Source: Hirudinaria manillensis
Lineage: Eukaryota > Annelida > Clitellata > Hirudinida > Hirudinidae
Direction of reading: 5' to 3'
Assembly: GCA_034509925.1 (NCBI GenBank)
Contig: CM067527.1
Location: forward strand, 10,682,001 to 10,746,000
Length of the DNA: 64,000 bases
A program made the position numbers and the translations under genes. The notes under the pieces were generated by a model. The model made no database searches and had not been told where the DNA came from. It saw nothing but the letters and a program-made list of their open reading frames with translations. Below, one piece after another: positions 47,622-61,502 of this stretch (its first letter is position 1; the number at the start of each line of letters is the position of its first letter).

Positions 47622-50600
47622 ATGAGTTTAACTTCGCGTTGTTTGGAGGTTAATTTGAACTTTTATTTTTGTTTGAAAACTTCGCTAATTCAATTTATGA
47701 TATGCTTGTCCTAGGGGCAGCGTACTTTAGTACTTAATTTTTCTCAAATTTAATTCGTTAAGGTAATGTAATAATACATTTAGCACTGAATTTGGAAATG
47801 TTTAAAACACCTGTTATGCTTTCAGGGTATTATGAATGGCGTGGAATTTGACATGCCAATTGTACAAGTCCTGGTGAGAAATTTACAGCATTTAACATGA
47901 CTTGATTAAATTAAAGAAATTGCATTATTAAAAAAGATGCGTTATGACTTACGATGCTAACGATATTTTCCAGTTAAATGTCGATGCTTAAGTTTATAAT
48001 ATTTCATGTGTTCATAATTTATGACATTTCATGATGTGCCTCTTAAATTTTATTCTGCTGAAAAAGTCCCAGATGCTTTATTTCTTGTAAAGTTATGAGC
48101 AAAACGGCTCAATTATGTAAGGTCTTACATAATTTTTCTGTTTAAGGGTCAGAAGAAAATTGCTTCTCAGCAGCAGTCCCCTGATCGTTACAGACTCTTG
48201 TTGTCTGATGGAACTAACACTGTTTCATGTAAGCTTTAATAGTGGTGCTTGTTGTAATAATACATGTTATTGTATTAAAATAAACTCTTCCTCTAAACCA
48301 TTTTTAAGTCATTTTTAAACTATTATATGAAGATAATATTAGGTTCTAAATGTCCTAATTCATCATTTTGAAGCTCTTGTTTAAATTAATTTTGAAGATA
48401 TAATAGAAATCCTTTAAATACCAAAATTTATTTTATGATTTTATGAAGAAAGTCAGTCATTTCTTTTTTAATAAACACAGCTGCCATGTTGGCCACTCAT
48501 CTCAACAGCAAAGTGGCAAGTGGTCATCTTGACACTAATGCTATTATCAGACTGGACAAATATATATGCAACGTCATTGGACAAGAGAAGTAATAAATTA
48601 TCATAATTATTATAATAAGTATGTCTAATAATGCAAATTCATTATTGCTAATGACTGGGCTGATGACATTGTATGTGGTCATCATTGACTGAATTTATTT
48701 CATTATTAATATAATTAATTTATTAATATAATTTATTTATGACTGAATATCATTGTCAATTTATTATAGCAAATGCAGTATTAATCTAGTAGCCAATTCC
48801 TGATTTTTCTCTTAATAGGAAAGTGCTAGTGATAATGGAGCTGACTGTCATGGCCACTCCAGATGTTGCTGGCGGGAAAATAGGAAATCCTCAGCCCTAT
48901 AAGCAGTTGGAGCCAGGTGTCGGAACTAACAACATCGCCAACAACAACAATAGTTTCAACAACTACAAGGCTCCTATTAGCAACTACAATCCTCCTCCTA
49001 ACAACTACAACAACCAAACGAGCAATGATTTCAGAGCTGGTTTTGGTGGCAGGGGAGCTCCGAACAACACCAACAACTCTGCTAATGCTGGCTTCGCAGC
49101 TGCACCGAGTGGAAATTATGGTCAGTCTTGGGTTTGCCATTAACTGATTTTTGATGAATTATTGCTTAATAATGTGCCGTAATCGATTATAAATTTGATT
49201 CACTATCACTATTTTCAATAGGTTTGTGTACGTTTATGCTGGTGATATTCCTTATATAAAATTATGCATTCTTAGGCAACTACCAGGATGCAAAACCTGC
49301 CCAGCAGAACACCTTTGGGAGTCTTCAAGGTCAGAGGGGCTTCTCAGGTGGGTCCAAGGTTAATGCCCACAGCAATCCAGACACCCCTTCCAGGATTTGT
49401 GCTATTTCCAGTCTGTCTCCCTATCAAAACAGGTGACCTATTTGTCATGCTTTCTATTAGTCAATTTAATGAGGTCAGTTATTGAGTAAAAGCACAAGTC
49501 TGGAGACTAACTTCTTATTCACTTATAGTTTTTGTTCTTTTAATATTTTTGAATTTTTTGAAAAAAATTTAGAAATTGTGCGAGCATTTAACTGTGAAAT
49601 GCAACAAAGTCAATCATCAATCAAATCAGACTATATACTTTGACCTTGAATGATGACCTTTTAGATGGACGATTAAGGCTAGGGTGACTCAGAAATCAGC
49701 CATTAAGACATGGAGCAATGCCAGAGGTGAAGGACAGCTCTTTAGCATTAACCTCATCGACGAATCAGGTGAAATCAGGGCAACAGCTTTCAAGAATGAG
49801 GTCACCAAATTCTACAACATGATCGAAGTCAATAAGGTCAGTCAATTTACACTGATTGATTAATCAAAGACTTTATTAGAAAGTCTTAAAGTTTGTAATT
49901 ACGATCGGATCCTCAAATTTCTAATCTCTCCTTACATGTGACAAGGTGGGCTTGTGGAGTTTTGCTTGCTGGTTTATTTATTGTAGACATGTGATATTTT
50001 TGTAACCATGGTCTGTTTACGAAACAACTCGTGCTACAGAACGTGATGCAGGGGCCAAATTTAGCTCACGTGGGACACCATGTTGACTTGCTGTATTTGT
50101 CTGTGGAGTTTGGTCCTTATGAAAAGAACTTGCTTTTTGATTGCTTAATTGTATGAATTATTTTAATAAACAATTGAGACAACAACTGGTATCAGGAGCA
50201 GGATAATAATGACATGGCTTCCATGAAAATTGATGAACTTCATGTGAAGGAGCGGAAGAACGAGTCGGAAGAAAAATGTTTGTCAACTGCTAGCGAGGAG
50301 GATCATTTAACCAATCAACATGCACAGTCCCTGAGTGAGGAAAGCCATGATCCAGAAAGCTATGAATACGAAGCAGAACTTGTGATAGGTAAGGCAAAGA
50401 ATTTGGATGCTATTGGAAAGATGAAACTTCCCACATTTGATGGGACAGTCCCCTGGTCAAGCTACAAGAAACAATTTGAGGTGGCAGCCATAGTCAATAA
50501 TTGGACCAAAGATGAAGAAAAAGCAGCAGCACTTGTGCTGGCCTTAAGGGGAAATGCAACCAAATTGCTCCAGTTTATCACAGACCCAATGGATTATAAT

Positions 50601-53600
50601 GTCCTGATTAAAGCTATAGAATTGAGATACGGTGATGATGACATGGATGAAAAGAAACCGAAGGGTTTTGAGAATTTAAAAAGTCAGGACAAGACTCAAC
50701 ACTGCTGCTGTAACTGTGATAGTCATCTTCAAAGGAACTACACGAGGCCGAACCAGGGTACGACCCGTCAGCCTATGGCCTCTTTAGCTTCACTGACGGG
50801 TCGCGAGGACAAACGGGATCCATCCAGAGAACTCGAAGACGTTTTCAAACAACTGTCGTTGAGAAACAGGCGATTATATGAATACGAAATGAAGCTGCAG
50901 AGACTCGAGATGGAGAAGGAGACGATGCAGGGCTTCATCGATGACCTCAAGGCCAGCCACAAGGACAAACTCGAGTATTACCAGCAGACTCTGCAGGATG
51001 CAAATGCATCGAGGCTGGAGGCAGAGAAACAACTCGCAGAGAAACACGCTGAAATGGATCGTCTGAGAGAAACTCACCAGAAGTCACTCTTGCAAGCTTC
51101 TCTTGAGCATGTTAAGAAGCAGAATCAGGTTCTTTCTACGCAGAGTCGTGAATACAGGAATCTCAGGTGGATTAGGATGGAGGAAGCATTAGAAAGACTG
51201 GGAAGGAATAGGAATATGGAAGAAGATGTTATTGGATCAGAAAAAAAAGAGCCAAGTTTAGGGAGCACTGGGACACTGTGTTAACCTGTTGCTTTTGTAC
51301 GAGTCAAATTCAGTCGTCGTTACGATCTTTTTGCTTAATTGTTTTAATAAACTATTGCAGCAAAATAATCGGACCGGGTCACGGTATATAAATCACTTCT
51401 TTTTTTACTATGCCAACAACGATCGACCTGTTGCAGGTCTACTTGCTCCGCAAGGCGATGGTGAAAGTGGCCAACAAGCAGTTTTGTACCTTCAACGACT
51501 ACGAGTTGAACTTCACAGGAGAGACGGAAGTCATTCCGTGCGATGATGACAGCATGGTCCCCACCATCACGTTCAATTTTGTGCCCATCAAGAACCTCCA
51601 GGACATGCAGCCGAACACCCCCGTCGGTACGTCTAACGGATCAATTCGATTTTTTTTGGCACCTTGCCAATTCGTTTAATTTATGCGCGGTAACATAAAA
51701 TGATGGTACCATTTGTATTGCATTTGTTGAGGTTTTGATGTTAGAATGTTTTGCAAACTTCTTTCTAAACTGGTTTGTAAAATAGAAGCCGAGCACGACC
51801 GATAAAGCGATTGATTAATTCGATCGGCAGATGTCATCGGAATTGTGAAGGAGTTCGAGGACATGAAGATAACTAGGAGTTCGCAGGGTGCAGAGTTGAA
51901 GAAGAGGGACCTCGTCCTGGTCGATCAGTCGCTGGTTCAAATCCGGTTGACGCTCTGGAGCTCCGACGTGAGTTTTCGTGGTTTTCCATCAGAGATTATT
52001 GGTAAGATCTGTTTAAAAATGGTACTGTGCCCGGTTGGAGGACAAAGTCATTTTTAATTAATCTTAACTTGTTGCAAATATTCTTTGAAAGTCTAAATCA
52101 GATTTTTCCTGATGGCTATGCTAACTGCAATGATCATGTATTAATACACTACTTAACAGGCAGAAAATTTTGATGGAAGTGGATTTCCTATTGTGGCTCT
52201 GAAGTCTTGCAAGCTATCAGATTGGAGGGGTTCGTTGTTGTGGCATAGAAACTACTATTGTTGTTCTTTTTGTTATTATTTGCAGTTATTGAAATCAATT
52301 ATTCTTGTGGTTGTGTTTTGCCAGACTTCGTGTTCAATGCCCAACATTGTTCATAAAAAAAATCTCAAAAATCTCACAGGCAGGTCTTTGTCTCAGAGTT
52401 CAAACAGTCAGCTCTTCATCAACCCTGACATCCCTGAGAGTCACTCGCTGAGGGGCTGGTTCGACTATCATGGAAACTCTGCCAGTTTCATGGAATTCAG
52501 AACAGATGGACCCTCTCAAGCCGGTATGTTGTAAACCAAAACTCACTGTTAATTTGTGCATCTGCACTGGTATATTCTTTTGATTGATACTGTTATATCT
52601 ATGTTCCTATTTAATGAGCTTTGTTAATACATTAAAAATCATTTTCTGTTGCTTTATGCATTTATTCTTGATAATCTGGACCTGCAAACTGCAAATTCAA
52701 CAAACAGGTCAGGATGCTTGGAAGACATTTGAAGAGGTGAAAGCTCAGAATCTGGCCTCAGACAAGGCTGATTACTTCTGCGCTAAAGCAACCATTGCCA
52801 CAATCAAGAAGGAAAACTGTCTCTACATGGTAGGAGCTGTTGTTGCTGCTTTTGTTGTTGTTTGAGTGTCGATTAGGATTTTACTATGGCAGGGTCATAA
52901 TGAGATAAAATTTGATTTACCTCTATTTAATAGGATGCTTTAATTATTAAATAACTAGTTAATGGATTATTTAATCTTGAAGGCATGCCCAGAGTGCAAC
53001 AAGAAGGTCATCGACAGTGGCAACGGCCTCTACAGATGCGAGAAGTGTGCCAAGGAACACAGCAACTTCAAGTGGAGACTCCTTCTGCAGGTAATTAATT
53101 ATTAATGAGCTCATAATGCATAACCTAATGAGCCAATAGGTTAAGTGTAGGGTGCCTGAGGGTATTGATTGTTTGTGGAAAAATACAATACAAATGTTGT
53201 CATGATTAACTTTCTACAGTCACGTTAATCTGTTTTATTAATTTATTGTCACCCAATTGTTATTTGGGGCCTTTTTACTACCAAAGTTTGTTATGTCAGA
53301 TGAACCTGTCTGACTTCACGGACAGCATCTGGGTGACCTGCTTCCAAGACACCGGCGAAATCATCTTGGGCACTAAGGCTGAGGAAATTGGCCAGATGAA
53401 CGAAACGGTGAGACGTTGAGAATTACTGGTGATGATGTTGTTGAGGGATAGGATGACTTGGTATGATTAATTAGTTGATGGTAATAGTGGTTGATCAACT
53501 ACTGATAAGGTATGCAAATGAAGATTCATTTAATAACAAATTATTGACTGAAAAAATAAATGTTGATTAATTGGCAACATTGGATATTAATAAGAATAAT

Positions 53601-53914
53601 TTCTATTGCAGAACCCCAATGCATTTGATCAAGTTTTCAATGATGCCAATTTTTCCAGCTTCATCTTCAAGTTTAGGTCAAAGATGGAGACTTTCAACGT
53701 AATATTTTTTTCTAATCCCATTATTAATTAATCAAATTAATTTGATTATTATTATTAGTATTATCATAAATTAAATGGGAATTCATACATATTGATCTTC
53801 TTACAGGATGAGTCAAGACTGAAGACTATCTGCACTAGTGTAACTCCAATCAACTATGCTGAATATGGCACCAGAATCTTAACTGAAATTGAAAAGATGT
53901 TGGGGCCAATCTGA
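47622..53914 (+). CDS. RPA1: Replication protein A 70-kDa subunit, 656 aa
   Basis: Large subunit of the nuclear single-stranded-DNA-binding complex used in replication, repair and recombination. Sixteen in-phase exons: 47622-47648, 47826-47873, 48147-48228, 48481-48589, 48819-49120, 49276-49432, 49665-49836, 51437-51626, 51831-51967, 52160-52229, 52380-52523, 52708-52829, 52983-53090, 53300-53407, 53612-53698 and 53807-53914. Domain order matches the family: N-terminal OB fold (about 1-110), an Asn/Gly-rich linker, DBD-A ([20 protein letters not shown], then WSNARGEG), DBD-B ([16 protein letters not shown]) and DBD-C with a four-cysteine zinc ribbon (C522, C525, C539, C542), then DESRLKT near the C-terminus. 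The length equals that of other animal RPA1 proteins. Intron 7 contains an LTR-type fossil in the sense orientation. A polyadenylation signal AATAAA lies at 54007-54012. Confidence 0.96.
50091..51362 (+). mobile_element. Small gag-bearing LTR-type element in RPA1 intron 7 (fossil, no pol)
   Basis: Two short, diverged terminal-repeat-like segments, about 50091-50184 and 51279-51362, share TGTTRACYTG at the start and GCTTAATTG, TTTTAATAAA near the end. A primer-binding-site-like TGGTATCAGGAGCAGGAT follows the first at 50187. Between them is one open frame (50214-51284). Its first half has a Ty3-type Gag segment ([20 protein letters not shown], then [17 protein letters not shown]). Its second half is a long coiled coil of different composition. 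No protease, reverse transcriptase or integrase is present. The terminal repeats differ clearly, so it is older than the element at 21.8 kb. Exact ends are uncertain because no target duplication is obvious. Confidence 0.65.
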
Positions 53915-54006
53915 AGAGAAACTCACTAAAACTGAAAACTTAAACCTTTGATATATAAATTGTTAAAATACATCTTTAGTATTTTTTATGCACATTTGGC
54001 CATTTT

Positions 54007-54012
54007 AATAAA
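54007..54012 (+). terminator. RPA1 polyadenylation signal
   Basis: AATAAA 93 bases after the RPA1 stop codon, followed within 30 bases by a T/G-rich stretch, which is the usual arrangement for cleavage and polyadenylation. Confidence 0.7.
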
Positions 54013-54392
54013 GACTCACCTGTATTCTTTGATGTTCAGGATTCATTATTTTTCCTAGTTATGTTAGAGTCATTGGGAATTTTGCTTCCAGCAGTTTCTT
54101 TCTGCTGTGGGGTTCAAGGGATTCGATGGGGCTTTTCCAGCTGGTTAGGTTCGCAGAAACGATGGGATTAAATTATATTGCATTGGAGGTTCTAATAGTC
54201 GCGTTATTATTATTATTGTTACTATTATTATCACTAATGATGATGATTATAGCTCTATGATTTATAAATCCTTATGTTTAAATTTGATCGGGAACCTTTG
54301 GGCTTTGTATGGTTAGGTGAAACGTCGGCTGTAGCAAGGTTGTCTCGTCGAATGGGTGGTACGTCGGTTTAATGATCTGACAATAAGCAGAA
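54013..54392. other. Intergenic between RPA1 and the GLB1L-like gene
   Basis: A short gap of about 380 bases with a TTA tract near 54203-54230. The promoter of the downstream gene is expected here unless it has a further 5' exon; the bases just before its first visible start (AATAAGCAG) could also act as a splice acceptor. Confidence 0.4.
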
Positions 54393-56361
54393 ATGCCGGC
54401 ATCTTTAGTGGCCAGAGATGGCTCATTTTATTTGAAAGGAGAAAAGATCGTCTTATTAAGCGGGGCCGTACATTATTTTCGAATCGTTCCGGAATATTGG
54501 AGCGAAAGACTGAAACAAGTTAAGTTTTGCGGACTCAACTGCGTCGAGACGTTAGTAACTGTAATTGTGAAGCTTTGATTCTCAGTTTATGTTGGATTCG
54601 ATTATTTTAAATACAAGTTCAAACTTTCATTAGTTACGTGCCATGGAATTTGCACGAAGAAGTGAGAGGGGAATTCAATTTTTCTGGAATGCTGGATCTG
54701 GTGTAAGTAAGATGGTGAATTTGTGCAAAATAGATGGAGTGATTGTTATTTCATTTCTAGCGCAACGTTGGCCAGTTGATGCAATTAAAGACATTGTTGT
54801 TTTTGGAGATGTAATTTGTCATTTTTGAATTAGTAATTGGTCAAAAATTCAAAACAAAAAGTTCTTATGCGCTCATGCCTTTAGTCATACTTAAGTAATC
54901 TTTAATTTATTCAAATTTATTCAAATGAGCATTCAAATTGTAAGCAATCTTTGCATCAATGGCTTTGTCTCAATTTCCATAAGCAAGCCAACATCTGAAC
55001 AAAGCATGTAATAGTAAAACAAAAATATAAAATGATTTACAGGACATTCTTGAAGATGGCCCATTACTTGGACTTGTATGTGATCTTGAGACCTGGACCA
55101 TACATCTGCTCTGAGTGGGATTTTGGGGGCTTGCCCAGGTGACTTTGTAAATCTCAGGATGTAAAGAGGATTTATTAATATTTCAATGGTTAATAATGAC
55201 AAATGTGTTGTAAATGAGTTACCAGGAGCAAGTCATGCAAAATATAAATATACTATTATTTTTAATTTTATTTTATCACTGTATTTAATTGCAACTATTT
55301 TCTAGTTCAAACTTATATTAAAGAAAATTTTAAGGATTAGCAGCAAAGTTTGTAACCAATGAATTTGATTTGATTTGATTTGTAGTTGGCTCTTGACTGA
55401 CCCAAATATGAAGGTCAGGTCATCCTATAAACCTTTCCTGAATGCAGTGAAGAGTTATTTTGATAAACTCCTGCCTTTGGTAGAGGGTCTTCAGGTATGA
55501 TAGTGATGATGATGATGATGATGATGGTGATATTATGATATATTCTATGATTTTTTTAAATATTTGTTAAAATTACCTGAAATTGCCAAGAGATCACAAT
55601 ATCCATCATGATTGTTTAATTAGGTTTAAATGAATCAACAGTCGATTGATGGTTGATTTAAAGATGGCCTGTAGGTTATGTTCTTGCATCTGGAGGTATC
55701 CACAATAGCAGTGATAGCCTCAAATCTCAAAAAGCATCAGAGAGGAGAGCTGAGCAGAGGATTGACTAGAAACACCTTGGATGGTGTACATCATGGATCT
55801 ATTATACAATGTGATATTGATATCAATATTGGCTTTGATATGGACTTCGGCTCATAGTTCATTAATTTTTTGTCGGTTTTTAGTTTTTCCTGATTTCAGT
55901 CGACGTAAATTACTTGCTTCCAGCACGGCAAAGGCGGACCGATCATCTGCGTCCAGCTGGAGAACGAGTACGGTTCCTATGGAAACGACCGAGAGTACGT
56001 GAAGTTCCTCAAAGAGGTCGCAAAGAGTAAAGTTTCTTCGTCGATCGCCATCTCGAATTGTTTATTAAATTATTAATTATTAGTATTATTATTTATTATT
56101 ATTTGAATTGTTTATTAATTAAGCATTTATAAACCAAATAATTTATTAATTAAGCATTAAAAAATGTTTATTTTTAATAAAATTAAAATTGATAAAATTC
56201 ACGACTGGTAAGGTGGGTTTGTTGCTGCTTGCACTTAATTCTCTTTAAAATCCGATTAACTTGAGTGCAGTCCGTGCATGTTTGTTTAAGAGTAAGAAAC
56301 TGTTAAAAGATTCTGAAGGAGGGGTCAAAGATATTAATTATAATAATAAATTAATTAGTGT

Positions 56362-56395
<34 letters not shown>

Positions 56396-59300
56396 TGTCA
56401 ACAACCAGACTGTGCTGAGGAATGGAATTGAGGAGCTCCTGTTCACCTCAGACAACGGTGTTGGGTTGATGGGAGAGAGGCTGAGTGATGGTTTGTGACT
56501 TTATTTAGTTATTTGTTAGTAAATTGTTTGATGCTGCTGCTATTGTTGTTGCTGTTGTTGTTTTTGTTGTTGCTACTGTTGTTATGACAATGAATGACGA
56601 TGATGGTGGTGATGATGATGATGACGATGATAATGATCATCCATCTCTTCTGAATCTTTAAAGTACTGATGACAACCAACTTCCAAGACATGGGTCAAGG
56701 TCACCTGATGCTCGAGTATCTCAAGAACTTGAAACAACCAGGGATGCCTTTGATGGTCATGGAGTACTGGACAGGATGGTTCGACCACTGGGGAGAGGGA
56801 CACCAGGTCGTGCCGACCGAACGTACGAATATTAATTAGATACATTGATTATTAATTAGATCATGGATGGATTTTGATTGGTGAATTGGCAGGTTACTGA
56901 TGGAGTTATTTTGTTAGAATCTCTTTAGTCAGGCATTATTTTGATTCTGTTATGTGGATGAGCATTAGTTTTGGCTGTTAATCTGTTAGTGATGACAACA
57001 TATTGTCATTGCATTACACATCAGCAACACTAATAATAATTATAATAATATAATAAAATAATATAGTTATCCACAAATATCATCCAAATTGAATTAGAAA
57101 TGAATTAATATTGTGAACATCGTTTGATGCAGAGTTTGAGAAAACATTGAACTGGATGCTGGACCAGGGATGTTCCGTGAACTTTTACATGTTCCACGGC
57201 GGAACCAACTTTGGGTTCATGAACGGGGCCAACGAGAATGACCCTCAGTCGACCTCTGACATCGATTATGCGGCGGACGTCACAAGCTACGGTTGGCACG
57301 GGGGGTTTGAATAAATGCATAAAAATGGACGAAATTAATATTAATTATAAATTAATATATGTGCGATTGTCAAGTAATCACAATGTCAAGAATAGTAAAT
57401 TATTGTTATTGTTATTATTATTATTATTCTTATTATTATTATTACTAACAAATTAATTTGTTTGAATAAGTTAATCAGAATAATTTAACATTTCTTTATT
57501 TTATGGCAAAAAAATTATTTGCAATTCATTTGTTTTTTGTTTCTTTTTTTTATATCAAAATATGATCCGAATTACATGTTATTCTTAAAGTCTTCCATTG
57601 CTCAAACGTGACCTTTGAACCCAGATTACGATGCCCCCGTTTCCGAGTCCGGAGAACTCAACGAAAAGTTTTTTTCCATCAAAAGCATCCTCGGAAAGAA
57701 AGGACTCTTTAAGCGTTGGTTTTGTTGTGTTTTGTGATCGTGTATAACAGGTTTCACTTTCCGTTCCCCTTTCGAGGTTTCCGGTTGAAAATGAAAGTTG
57801 TTTGCTTGTATACAGAACTTTTTTTGGATTTGAATTTGTATGTCCGGCTTTGTTAATGCCCATCTTTTTGAGTTCTGAATTTTGTTTGTTTGTTTGCTAA
57901 AAGCATAAATTCGTTGGGAGAGTTCCATCAGTTTGATACAAATTTGCATTAAAGAGAATATTCTGTTAATGTTGAATCAAATGATTGATGACGATGATTA
58001 CTGACTTTAATGCCACAATGATTTGTTTGTTTTTTTTTTTTTGCATATTTCAGTTGAAGAAGGATTCGTGCCACCCGAGAGAAATGAGTCGCATTCTTAT
58101 GGTTGGATATCAATTGCTATTGTGATCGTCATTGTCATCATCATAATCATCATCATCATCACCACAACCACCAACAACGTGGTTATCATTATCATTATCA
58201 TCCTCATTAGGATCAATAGAAGTACAGGAGTACATGCCTTTCAATGAAATACTTACCCTTGTTGAGGTATAAATTGATTTAATTTTATTAATTTATTACG
58301 ATCGCATAGCTCAATAAAGCCAATAATTGAATGCGCATAACTAACCATGCCTTTCCTGCCAACAGGCAGTGACTTCAAAGACTCTGCTGTTCATGGAGAA
58401 CCTGCCGATAAACAACGGCGGAGGTCAGAGTTTCGGTTTCGTTTTGTATCGAAAGGTCGTCGAAGAGAAACTGGAATTCCTGAAGGTCGTGGGCAGGGTC
58501 AGGGACCGAGCGATCGTGAGTTGATGTAAACGTTTGGCTTGTTTTGGTTTTGTTTGTAAAACTTGTTAAGATTAATTTATGATTAGTGTTTATTTATATA
58601 TTAGAAAAATATAATAATAATAGTAGTCGTAATAATATTACTAATTGTAATATATAATAATAATTATTATTATAATATATAATAATAATAATAATAATTA
58701 TATATACTAATAATACTAATATATTTAGTATATTATTTATTTATTATTTTATGATTATTTATGATTAGTAATTTAGTATTTTTTATTTAGTTTTCATTAA
58801 GTATAATATTTTCATTAATCAGTTTTTTTTCATTTTAGTTCCTCTTAAATAAAATGATCTTTGCTTGCGTTCCTGCTTGTGCCTCTGTATTTTCTGGCTT
58901 TGTGTGCCAAGTTTATACTGAAATGAATGCCTTTTTGAACACTGAGCAATGAATGTGCCTTTGATTTGATGTTTTTGGATGTAATGCTTCTTAATATTAC
59001 TTTCTGTTGTGAGTATTTTAAATTGATGATGTTTTTCATATGATTTGATTGATTGATTGATTGATGATGCTTTTGACATTTGAATCCAATATTCGAAGTC
59101 ATCAATAAAAGGAAATAATGCCTAAACAAACCTTGTCATTATCATCATTTCCGTTGTTATGATCATCATTATCATCATCATCATCAATAGATTCTGATCA
59201 ACGGGCAAGAGGCAGCTTTTGTGGACAGCAAGTGCATGAACTACGGACTCAAAGTACAACTTGGAACTGACGATGAAACAGCAGCAACAACAACAACAAC

Positions 59301-61502
59301 AGTTGTTGATATTTTGGTGGAGAACATGGGCAGAGTCAACTATGCTGAATTCAACAGTCCTATCCTCAATGATCAGAGGAAAGGTGATGATGATGATGAT
59401 AGTTATGGTTCTATGGATGAGGATGATGATGATGGTGTTTGTGCATCAAGATTATTTGAAATGTTGATTAGATTACCTTATACCACATGGTTTATAACTC
59501 TAAATTATTTTTACATCTTTTATCTCAGCCTCATTATCCATCTTCCATCCATCCATCCATCCATTTATCCATCTTCCATCCATCCATCCAACCTTCCAGG
59601 AATCGGACTGGTACTCATCAACGACAAACCAGTTGAAGATTGGAGCATTTACCCTCTCGAGTTTAAAAGGAGTTTCATGAATAAGTTAGTAGTAATAATA
59701 ACAATATAGTTTTGTAGGTTTACTTATTAAATTTTTTCTTAAAGTACTTTGCAATTATTTCAATTTGAATAATATTGTAATAATATTATTATTGCTCTGT
59801 TAATATTATTCTCTAGCTAAAATTTGTTGACCAATTTGATTTGGTAATTATTATTCTGTTGTGCTTGTTGTAACGTTATCATTTTGATTGTATTTCTTTG
59901 TGTTTTTTTTGGTTATTTTTCATATTTGTTATTTAAATTTAAAGATTTAAAGATCAGTATCTTTTCATAAGTTTACCTTTGTTTGTTATGATGTTTTGAA
60001 CGTATAATTAATAAATAATTAATTTTTAATAATTTACAAATCAATTTAACGTTAAGTGCCATCTGCTGGAACGCCGTTGATATATGATGTTCTGAATGAA
60101 TGTTGAATAAATAACAACAGCATGTCGTCATCTGAATCTTGGAAGCCATTTTCCAAAGATCTCAAATTGAAGAGTCCCTCTTTGTACAGGGCGACACTGG
60201 ATGTCAACAAACCCACAAAGGACACGTTTGTGTCGCTCGATGCAAGTTTTCTGAAGTCCTTGTCGTTGCTGTCGTATTTCTCATGTTTATTCGTTAATTG
60301 ATTTCATTTCGATTGTAATTGTTGATGTTTGTCGTTAAATCACGATTTTTTTAAAATCACGATTGTCTTTCAAATGTCATCGAGTTATTAATGATGTTGT
60401 TGCTGCCGCTGCTGTTGTTGTTGATATTGTTGTTACTGCTGCTATTCTTGTTGTTCTAATTGTTGTTATTACTCAAATCATTTGAAATGTTTTTCATTCT
60501 CTTCGTTTTATATAATAATAATAATAATAATAATAATAGTTAATTTATATAGCGCCATATGCATAGCGTCGGAGGCGCTTTGTGTGATATTCTCCTCTTC
60601 ACATCATGCGTGATTTACGAGCCCCGTCGGCGCTATTGCATCTTTCTCGGAATCTCGACTGCATTTGTTTTTGTGGATTATATTCTATAAATTGTTGCAA
60701 TTACTCTTGCTATGTAATGTCACAAATATCAACCATCAACATCACTAAATATGAAAACAATTATAAATTATTATACATTACAATTATTATATAAACAAGT
60801 ATAAATTATTATATATAACAACCTCACAAACACATAATCAATCATTATCGATTATTTATTTTATTTTATTATTTATTACACTATTAATTTTATTAATAAT
60901 TAAAATTCAAAGGGTTGGTGCAAAGGTGTCGTGTTTGTTAACGGCTTCAACCTGGGTAGGTACTGGGAACTCGGGCCACAGAAGACCCTGTACCTCCCAG
61001 GACCACTCCTGAAGGAAGGACTGAACGAGGTCGAAGAAATGAAGAATTTTAATTAATAAAAATATTTATAAATAATTCATCACCACCATCATCATACCAT
61101 AAAGTCATCAACATAAAGCATATGTATTGCTAGGCAGATGGTTATTGTTGTAACCGTGCAGCAATAAAAGAGTATTAAATAATAATAATATAGTATTTTA
61201 ATAATTATAGAAAATAATAATATTATTATATGATTGAATTAGTATTTAATAGTAATATTTATTTTAATTATAATGCTAATTACACTAATTAGTAATAAAT
61301 TTATTATTACCTGCAGATCATAATCTTCGAGTTGCACAGACCGTCCAATGGAATCGCCTTCGTCTCAAGTCCTGACCTCGGTGACCCCGTTAGGCACCAA
61401 TCGAACCTCCCTGCCTCTGCCAGGGCTCAGCTGTTCTTGCTGAGGAATGCCCTCAAGATGGGTTCCTGGGTATGGTCGGTCATGAAGCCGTTTGTGAAGT
61501 GA
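54393..61502 (+). CDS. Beta-galactosidase-1-like protein (GH35), 652 aa
   Basis: Glycoside hydrolase of family 35. Seventeen in-phase exons: 54393-54550, 54634-54702, 55043-55138, 55386-55494, 55924-56016, 56409-56490, 56664-56822, 57133-57291, 57625-57714, 58054-58101, 58223-58266, 58366-58515, 59191-59383, 59600-59684, 60121-60241, 60913-61029 and 61317-61502. Catalytic residues are E159 (acid/base, in QLENEYGSY) and E236 (nucleophile, in [13 protein letters not shown]); [32 protein letters not shown] and C-terminal [21 protein letters not shown] are family signatures. It is closest to the GLB1L2/GLB1L3 group by motif. Intron 15 uses a GC donor (GCAAGT). Exon 13 has a (ACA)n-encoded Thr run. 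The first exon begins directly in the catalytic domain with no signal peptide, unusual for this family, so an upstream exon may be missing. Confidence 0.93.
60512..60585 (+). repeat. Short interspersed repeat with (TAA)n start, copy 2, in GLB1L-like intron 15
   Basis: Plus-strand copy of the repeat at 44708-44780: TAA repeats, AGTTAATTTATATAGCGCC, then ATATGCATAGCGTCGGAGGC and GCTTTGTGT. The two copies are in opposite orientation, so they spread by transposition rather than local duplication. Confidence 0.7.
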
